From Elymus sibiricus (Eukaryota; Streptophyta; Magnoliopsida; Poales; Poaceae): DNA of 64,000 nt. The stretch lies in contig CM077676.1 of assembly GCA_039707655.1 (NCBI GenBank), forward strand, positions 186,182,936 to 186,246,935, in the 5' to 3' direction. The position numbers and the translations under genes are program-made. The notes under the pieces were generated by a model. That model did not search any database. It was not told the DNA's origin and worked only from the letters and a program-made list of their open reading frames with translations. This document shows, piece after piece, positions 56,082-64,000 of this stretch (within the stretch, counting starts at the first letter, position 1; the number at the start of each line of letters is the position of its first letter).

Positions 56082-57436
56082 TCAGGGTTCTGGAGCGTTC
56101 CGGAAGGACTCTTTGATGTGTTCCTCCGGTGTCATAGTTTGAATAATATTAGTTTCAACATTAATGGGCGTACCTGAGATATAATGCTTAATTCTTTGAC
56201 CATTCACCACTCTCGGATTAGTGCCTTCGGAGTTGTTGATTTTGATAGCTCCGGAGCGATAAACTTCTTCGATGATATATGGCCCTTCCCATTTAGAGAG
56301 AAGTTTTCCTGCAAAGAATCTGAAACGAGAGTTGTACAATAGAACATGCTCACCAACTTTAAATTCCCATTTTTGAATTCTTTTATCATGCCATCTTTTA
56401 ACTTTTTCTTTAAATAACTTGGCATTTTCATAGGCTTGGGTTCTCCATTCATATAGAGAGCTAATGTCAAACAACCTCTTCTCACTGGCAAGTTTGAAAT
56501 CATAATTAAGTTCTTTGATTGCCCAATATTCCTTATGTTCTAGTTCAAGAGGTAAATGACATGCTTTTTTATAGACCATTTTATATGGAGACATACCCAT
56601 AGGATTTTTATAAGCATTATTATAAGCCCATAATGTATCATCAAGTTTCTTAGACCAATTCTTCCTGGATCTATTAATGGTCTTTTGCAAAATTAACTTT
56701 ATTTCTCTATTACTCAATTCAACTTGTCCACTAGACTGAGAATAATAAGGGGATGCAATTCTATGGTTAACATCATATTTAGCAAGAAGTTTACGGAAAG
56801 CATCATGAATAAAATGTGAACCACCATCTGTCATCAAGTATCTAGGGACTCCAAACCTAGGGAATATAACTTCTTTAAGCATTTTAATGGAGGTGTTGTG
56901 ATCAGCACTACTAGTTGGAATAGCTTCTACCCACTTAGTAACATAATCAACATCAACAAGAATATGTGTATACCCATTGGATTTAGAAAAAGGTCCCATA
57001 TAATCAAAACCCCAAACATCAAATGGTTCAATAACAAGTGAATAATTCATAGGCATTTCCTGACGTCTACCAACATTACCAATTCTTTGACATTCATCAC
57101 AAGAAAGGACAACTTACGTGCATCTTTGAAAAGAGTAGGCCAATAGAAACCAGATTGTAATACCTTATGTGCAGTTCTGTCTCCCACATGGTATCCTCGT
57201 ATGCCTCGGAGTGACACTTCCGTAGGATTTGTTCCTGTTCATGCTCAGGTACACAATGTCTAATAATACCATCTACTCCTTTATATAAATGTGGGTCATC
57301 CCAAAAGTAATGTCTTAAATCAAAGAAGAACTTTTTCTTTTGTTGGTAGGTAAAACTAGGTGGAATATATTTAGCAACAATATAATTAGCATAGTCTGCA
57401 TACCAAGGACTAATGCGAGAAGCATTTACCACAGCT
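56082..57436 (-). pseudogene. Gypsy integrase with upstream RNase H-integrase linker, frameshifted
   Basis: 56082-57056 is open for 324 residues: the catalytic Asp region (VWGFDYMGPF), the second Asp (LMTDGGSHF, where G-S replaces the usual N-G-x-H) and the Glu (SSGQVELSNREIK) are present, then a C-terminal domain (FKVGEHVLLYNSR, KWEGPYIIEEVY). Upstream, 57097-57436 encodes the linker (WYADYANYIVAKYIPP, YFWDDPHLYKG) and the start of the HHCC finger. A one-base deletion near 57100 puts the CDECQRIG part of the finger in a different frame. The reading frame is cut at 57441 by the Copia insertion. Its role would be to insert element DNA; here it is not functional. Confidence 0.88.
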
Positions 57437-57441
57437 AATTG

Positions 57442-59183
57442 TGTTGGGGAACGTTGCATGGAAAACAAAAAAAATTCTACGCACACGCAAGATCTATCCA
57501 TGGAGATGCATAGCTACGAGAGGGGGAGTGTGTCTACGTACCCTCATAGACCGTAAGCGGAAGCGTTAGAACAACGCGGTTGATGTCGTCGAACAACTTC
57601 ACGATCCAACCGACCGAGCACCGAACGTACGGCACCTCCACGTTCAGCACACGTTCAGCTCGGTGACGTCCTCGACTTCTTGATCCAGCAAGACGGCGAG
57701 GTAGTTGATGAGTTCCGGCAGCACGACGGCGTGGTGACGGTGATGGTGATGCTATCTCCGCAGGGCTTTGCCTAAGCACTACGAAAATATGACCGAGGGA
57801 CGGAACTGTGGAGGGGGGCGCCGCACACGGCTAAGACAATGTTGTGTCTCCTTTGGGGCGCCCCCTCTCCTCTATTTATATATGTGTAGGGGCTTGGAGT
57901 AGAAGGAATAGTGCCACGTGAACAGTAACCGTGAATAGTACACACGTGGACTTGGACTCCAAAGTCCAATCCTATTCCTACTAGGACTCTCCCTTTTTCC
58001 TCCCCTAGCTGCGTGGGCTTTTGAGGACTTAGTGCGCCTGGACCAATAAGGCCAGGGCGCCTCCCCTTAGCCCATGCCAGCCCTTGGGACGTGGTGGACC
58101 CACTTGTGGACTTCCGGACCCCTCTGGAATCCTCCGGAACCTTCTGGAAGCTTCCCGGTACAATACCGAAAAAACTGCACCTTTTTCCGGAACCCAAAAT
58201 ATGACTTCCCATATATAAATCTTTACCTCTCGACCATTCCGAGACTCCTCGTGACGTCCGGGATCTCATCCGGGACTCCGAACAATATTCGGTTACCAAT
58301 TCACATAACTCATATAACACTATATCGTCAACGAACGTTAAGCGTGCGGACCCTACGGGTTCGGGAATGATGTAGACATGACCGAGACGCCTCTCCGGTC
58401 AATAACCAATAGCGGAACCTGGATGCCCATATTGGTTCCTACATATTCCACGAAGATCTTATCAGTCGAACCGCAATGACAACATACGTAATTCCCTTTG
58501 TCCGTCGGTATGTTACTTGCCCGAGATTCGATCGTCTGTATCTCCATACCTAGTTCAATCTCATTACCGGCAAGTCTCTTTACTCGTTCCATAATACATC
58601 ATCCCGTAACTAACTCCTTAGTCACTTTGCTTGCAAGCTTCTTATGATGTGCATTACCGAGAGGGCCTAGAGATACCTCTCCGAAACACGGAGTGACAAA
58701 TCCCAGTCTCGATCCATGCCAACTCAACGGACACCTTCGGAGATACCTGTAGAGTATCTTTATGATCACCCAGTTACGTTGTGACGTTTGATAGCACACA
58801 AGGTATTCCTCCGGTATCCGGGAGTTGCATGATCTCATGGTCCGAGGAACATGTATTTGACATTCAAGAAAGCAGTAGCAATAAACAGAACGATCATATG
58901 CTAAGCTAACGGATGGATCTTGTCCATCACATCATTCTCCTAATGATGTGATCCCGTTATCAAATGACAACTCATGTCTATGGTTAGGAAACCTTAACCA
59001 TCTTTGATCAACGAGCTAGTCTAGTAGAGGCTCACTAGGGACACGGTATTTGTTTATGTATTCACACATGTATTTATGTTTCCAGTCAATACAATTCTAG
59101 CATGAATAATAAACCTTTATCATGAACAAGGAAATATAAAATAATAACAACTTTATTATTGCCTCTAGGGCATATTTTCATCA
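57442..59183 (-). repeat. 3' LTR of Copia element 2
   Basis: 1742 bp. On the minus strand it starts TGATGAAAATATGCCCTAGA (Copia element 1: TGTTGGAAATATGCCC) and ends CCCCAACA. A TATA box, TATATAAATAG, lies at 57882-57872. Clearly homologous to but distinct from the LTRs of Copia element 1 through most of its length. Confidence 0.9.
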
Positions 59184-59195
59184 GTCTCCCACTTG
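59184..59195 (-). other. Polypurine tract of Copia element 2
   Basis: On the minus strand CAAGTGGGAGAC lies against the 3' LTR, identical to that at 11632-11643. Confidence 0.8.
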
Positions 59196-59216
59196 CACTA
59201 GAGTCAATAATCTAGA

Positions 59217-62200
59217 TTACATAGTAATGAATCTAACACCCATGGAGTCTTGGTGCTGATCATGTTTTGCTCGTGGAAGAGGTTTAGTCAATGGGTCTGC
59301 CACATTCAGATCCGTATGTACTTTGCAAATTTCTATGTCTCCATCCTTGACATATTCACGAATGGAGTTGAAGCGTCTCTTGATGTGTTTGGTCTTCTTG
59401 TGAAACCTGGGCTCCTTGGCTATGGCAATTGCTCCAGTGTTGTCACAAAAGATTGTCATTGGACCCGATGCACTAGGTATTACACCTAGATCGGATATGA
59501 ACTCCTTCATCCAGACTCCTTCATGTGCTGCTTCCGAAGCAACTATGTATTCCGCTTCACACGTAGATCCCGCCACGACGCTCTGCTTGGAACTGCACCA
59601 ACTGACAGCTCCACCATTTAATATAAATACGTATCCGGTTTGTGACTTAGAGTCATCCGGATCAGTGTCGAAGCTTGCATCGACGTAACCCTTTACGACT
59701 AGCTCTTCGTCACCTCCATAAACGAGAAACATGTCCTTGGTACTTTTCAGGTACTTCAGGATATTCTTGACCGCTGTCCAGTGATCCACTCCTGGATTAC
59801 TCTGGTACCTCCCTGCCAAACTTATGGCAAGGCACACATCAGGTCTGGTACACAGCATGGCATACATAATAGAACCTATGGCTGAGGCATAGGGAATGAC
59901 TTTCATTTTCTCTATATCTTCTGCCGTGGTCGGGCATTGAGTCTGACTCAACTTCACACCTTGCAAGACAGGCAAGAACCCTTTCTTTGACTGATCCATT
60001 TTGAACTTCTTCAAAACTTTGTCAAGGTATGTGCTTTGTGAAAGTCCTATCAAGCGTCTTGATCTATCCCTATAGATCTTGATGCCCAATATATAAGCAG
60101 CTTCACCGAGGTCTTTCATTGAAAAATTCTTATTCAAGTATCCCTTTATGCCATCCAGAAATTCTATATCATTTCCAATCAACAATATGTCATCCACATA
60201 TAATATTAGAAATGCTACAGAGCTCCCACTCACTTTCTTGTAAATACAGGCTTCACCGTAAGTCTGTACAAAACCATATGCTTTGATCACCTCATCAAAG
60301 CGTATATTCCAACTCCGAGATGCTTGCACCAGTCCATAGATGGATCGCTGGAGCTTGCACACTTTGTTAGCACCCTTAGGATCGACAAAACCTTCTGGTT
60401 GCATCATATATAACTCTTCTTTGAGAAAACCATTAAGGAATGCAGTTTTGACATCCATTTGCCAGATTTCATAATCATAAAATGCGGCAATTGCTAACAT
60501 GATTTGAACAAATTTAAGCATCGCTACGGGTGAGAAAGTCTCATCGTAGTCAACCCCTTGAACTTGTCGAAAACCTTTCGCGACAAGTCGAGCTTTATAG
60601 ACAGTGATATTACCATCAGCATCCGTCTTCCTCTTAAAAATCCATTTATTCTCAATGGCTTGCCGATCATCAGGCAAGTCCACCAAAGTCCACACTTTGT
60701 TCTCATACATGGATCCTATCTCAGATTTCATGGCCTCAAGCCATTTGTCGGAATCCGGGCTTATCATAGCTTCTTCATAGTTCGTAGGTTCGCCGTTGTC
60801 TAACAACATAACTTCCAGAACAGGATTACCGTACCACTCTGGTGCGGAACGTACTCTGGTCGACCTACGAAGTTTAGTAGTAACTTGATCTGAAGTTTCA
60901 TGATCTTTATCATTATCTTCCTCTCTTATTGGTGTAGGCATCACGGGAACAGTTTTCTCTGATGAGCTACTTTCCAATTCGAGAGAAGGTACAATTACCT
61001 CATCAAGTTCTACTTTCCTCCCACTCACTTCTTTCGAGAGAAACTCCTTCTCTAGAAAGGACCCATTCTTGGCAAAAAAGACCTTGCCTTCGGATCTGTG
61101 GTAGAAGGTGTACCCAATTGTTTCTTTAGGGTATCCTATGAAGACGCACTTCTCCGCTTTGGGTTCGAGCTTATCAGGTTGAAGCTTTTTCACATAAGCA
61201 TCGCATCCCCAAACTTTAAGAAACGACAGCTTAGGTTTCTTGCCAAACCATAGTTCATACGGTGTCTTCTCAACGGATTTAGACGGTGCCCTATTTAATG
61301 TGAATGCAGTTGTCTCTAATGCATAACCCCAAAACGATAGTGGCAAATCGGTAAGAGACATCATAGAACGCACCATATCCAATAAAGTACGGTTACGATG
61401 TTCGGACACACCATTACGCTGTGGTGTTCCAGGTGGCGTGAGTTGTGAAATTCCACATTTTCTTAAATGAAGGCCAAACTCGTAACTCAAATATTCGCCT
61501 CCGCGATCAGATCGTAGAAACTTTATTTTCTTGTTACGATGATTCTCTACTTCACTCTGAAATTCTTTAAACTTTTCAAATGTTTCAGACTTGTGTTTCA
61601 TCAAGTAGATATACCCATATCTACTCAAATCATCTATGAAGGTTAGAAAATAACGATACCCGCCGCGTGCTTCAACATTCATCGGACCGCATACATCGGT
61701 ATGTATTATTTCCAACAAATCAGTAGCTCGCTCCATTGTTCTGGAGAATGGAGTTTTAGTCATCTTGCCCATGAGGCATGGTTCGCAAGTATCAAATGAT
61801 TGATAATCAAGAGATTCCAAAAGTCCATCCGCATGGAGTTTCTTCATGCGCTTTACACCAATATGACCTAAACGGCAGTGCCACAAGTATGTTGCACTAT
61901 CATTATCAACTTTGCATCTTTTGGCATCAATATTATGAATATGTGTATTACTACGATCGAGATTCAACAAGAACAGACCATTGACAAAAGGTGCGTGACC
62001 ATAAAAGATGTTACTCATATAAATAGAACAACCATTATTCTCTGACTTAAATGAATAACCGTCTCGCAATAAACAAGATCCAGATATAATGTTCATGCTC
62101 AACGCTGGCACCAAATAACAATTATTGAGGTCTAAAACTAATCCCGAAGGTAGATGTAGAGGTAGCGTGCCGATGGCGATCACATCAACCTTGGAACCAT

Positions 62201-63197
62201 TCCCGACGCGCATCGTCACCTCGTCCTTAGCCAATCTTCGCTTATTCCGTAGCTCCTATTTCGAGTTACAAATATGAGCAACCGAACTAGTATCAAATAC
62301 CCAGGCGCTACTGCGAGCATTAGTGAGGAACACATCAATAACATGTATATCAAATATACCTTTGCTCACTTTGCCATCCTTCTTATCCGCCAAATACTTG
62401 GGGCAGTTCCGCTTCCAGTGACCAGTCCCTTTGCAGTAGAAGCACTCTGTTTCAGGCCTGGATCCAGCTTTGGGTTTCTTCGTGGGAGCGGCAACTTGCT
62501 TGTCGTTCTTCTTGAAGTTCCCCTTCTTTCCCTTGCCCTTTTTCTTGAAAGTAGTGGTCTTGTTAACCATCAACACTTGATGCTCCTTCTTGATTTTTAC
62601 CTCCGCTGATTTCAGCATCGCGAAGAGCTCGGGAATTGTCTTCTCCATCCCTTGCATATTATAGTTCATCACGAAACCTTTATAGCTTGGTGGCAGTGAC
62701 TGAAGAACTCTGTCAATAACACTCTCAACCGGAAGATCAATTCCCAGCTGAGTCAAGTGGTTGTGGTACCCAGACATTCTGAGTATGTGTTCACTGACAG
62801 AACTGTTCTCCTCCATCTTACAGCTGAAGAACTTGTTGGAGACTTCATATCTCTCAACCCGGGCATTAGCTTGAAATATCAATTTCAGCTCTTGGAACAT
62901 CTCATATGCTCCGTGGCGTTCAAAACGCTTTTGCAGTCCCGGTTCTAAGCCATAGAGCATGGCACATTGAACTATCGAGTAGTCATCAGATCGAGCCTGC
63001 CAGGCATTCACAATGTCTGCAGCAGCTCCTGCAGCAGGTACATCACCTAGCGGTGCATCAAGGACATAATTCTTCTGTGCAGCAATGCGGATAATCCTCA
63101 AGTTACGGACCCAGTCCGTGTAGTTGCTACCATCATCTTTCAACTTAGCTTTCTCTAGGAACGCATTAAAATTCAACGGAACACTAGCACGGGCCAT
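59217..63197 (-). pseudogene. Copia gag-pol polyprotein with a single in-frame amber stop
   Basis: From ATG at 63197 one frame runs to a stop at 59217, about 1327 codons, interrupted only by TAG at 62258-62256 (codon 314; CAG to TAG is likely). Gag has a zinc knuckle CFYCKGTGHWKRNC. Protease follows, with active-site DTSS in place of DTGS just before the stop. Integrase: HCRLGHIGVKRM...CEPC finger, then HTDVCGPM, RSDRGGEYLS and NGVSEHRNRT. Reverse transcriptase: QMDVKTAFLNG and LYVDDILLIGND. RNase H: GYVDASFDTD, ASEAAHEGVW and CDNTGAIAIAKEP. The polyprotein ends 34 bases before the LTR. With the stop and the altered protease it is probably not autonomous, though nearly so. Confidence 0.93.
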
Positions 63198-64000
63198 TTA
63201 TCTACAACATAGATATGCAAAAACTATCAAGACTAAGTTCATGATAAATTAAGTTCAATTAATCAAATTACTAATGAACTCCCACTTAAATTAACATCCC
63301 TCAAGTTAACTAGGTGATACATGATCCAAATCAACTAGCCCATGTCCGATCATCACGTGAGATGGGATAGTCATCAATGGTGAACATCTCCATGTTGATC
63401 ATATCTACTATATGACTCATGTTCGACCTTTCGGTCTCCAGTGTTTCGAGACCATGTCTGTACATGCTAGGCTCGTCAAGTTTAACCCAAGTATTCTGCT
63501 TGTGTAAAACTGGCTTACACCCGTTGTATGTGAACGTAGAATCTATCACACCCGATCATCACGAGGTGCTTCGAAACGACGAACTTTAGCAACGGTGCAT
63601 ACTCGGGGAGAACACTTTTATCTTGAAATTTAGTGAAGGGATCATCTTATAATGCTACCGTCGTTCTAAGCAAAATAAGATGCATAAAGGATAAACATCA
63701 CATGCAATCAAAATATGTGACATGATATGGCCATCATCTTGTGCTTTTGATCTCCATCTCCAAAGCATCATCATGATCTCCATCGTCACCGGCTCGACAC
63801 CTTGATCTCCATCATTGCGTCGTGGTTGTCTCGCCAACTATTGCTTCTACAACTATTGCTAACGCATAGCGATAAAGTAAAGCAATTACATGACGCTTGC
63901 ATTTCATACAATAAAGAGACAACCATAAGGCTCCTGCCGGTTGCCGATAAATTACAAAACATGATCATATCATACAACAACGTATATCACATCATGTCTT
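63198..64000 (-). other. Leader of Copia element 2, cut by window edge
   Basis: This corresponds in reverse to 7000-7789 of Copia element 1 (for example the CACGTGATGATCGG-like and GATGGAGATCA phrases). Open frames here are short and recur as non-coding matches in the other element. Primer-binding site and 5' LTR are not reached. Confidence 0.8.

Larger units (their letters stand above)
52676..57441 (-). mobile_element. Athila-clade Gypsy retrotransposon (Sabrina/WHAM type), 3' part, interrupted
   Basis: Read on the minus strand, the visible part ends with a 3' LTR (54189-52676), preceded by a polypurine tract, a small ORF and integrase. The rest of pol and the 5' LTR would lie beyond the Copia element inserted at 57442, outside the window. 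The bases to the left of the LTR, ATCTA, are the probable left duplication. The opening GATGACCCATAAGTATAGGG is familiar from very common Triticeae Gypsy LTRs; the exact family name is from memory. Confidence 0.88.
57442..64000 (-). mobile_element. Second BARE/WIS/Angela-type Copia element, minus strand, runs off the window
   Basis: The right-hand part of the window, read in reverse, contains a leader, a gag-pol frame, a polypurine tract and a 3' LTR ending at 57442 (TGTTGGGG on the plus strand). The 5' LTR and primer-binding site are beyond 64000. AATTG (57437-57441) would be the adjacent duplication. It is inserted in the integrase region of the Gypsy element, so is younger than that element. 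Its pol is far better preserved than that of Copia element 1. Confidence 0.95.

Overview
The window is plant nuclear DNA from a large, repeat-rich grass genome, most probably a Triticeae species (wheat, Aegilops, barley or a close relative). The reasons are BARE/WIS/Angela-type Copia LTRs whose termini I recognise, an Athila-clade Gypsy LTR of the Sabrina/WHAM type, Stowaway MITEs with CTCCCTCCGT-like ends, a plant L1 LINE with a C-terminal RNase H domain, and genes split into many short exons. No database search was possible; family names are from recognition.

Layout. 1-1660: degraded repeat (hAT-like terminal sequence, then a Gypsy LTR-like piece). 1661-14522: a solo LTR-like unit of about 4.26 kb, flanked by GATTT, into which a complete 8.6 kb Copia element (4772-13370, duplication CTATT) is nested. 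14523-22291: older sequence containing an L1 LINE (16323-22276) with a perfect 15-bp target-site duplication. 22292-36600: accessory region with a cluster of captured gene fragments (ribosomal protein S7, a possible cysteine-synthase piece, protein phosphatase 4), a Tourist-like MITE, two tRNA-like modules in opposite orientation and an internally deleted FAR1-like gene. 37215-47489: the one clearly intact host gene, a 22-exon minus-strand alanyl-tRNA synthetase whose exons join in phase to 967 codons plus stop. 47650-48000: a compact intergenic region from which AlaRS and a divergent plus-strand gene both appear to be transcribed. 48076-52460: that divergent gene, uncharacterised, about ten exons, with at least one frameshift. 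52676-57441: minus-strand Athila-type Gypsy element (3' LTR, a small coiled-coil ORF, integrase), broken by a second Copia element (57442 to beyond 64000, minus strand) with a nearly intact gag-pol.

How it fits together. AlaRS is the housekeeping anchor. Its catalytic, editing (HxxxH, CxxxH) and glycine-rich C-terminal motifs are all visible, and its introns have collected several MITEs and duplications. The most interesting host feature is an ATG-less in-frame N-terminal extension with presequence-like composition, starting at a CTG in strong context; this could supply an organellar isoform from the same gene. The repeats record successive insertions, including one Copia element whose LTRs are nearly identical although its coding region is badly decayed.
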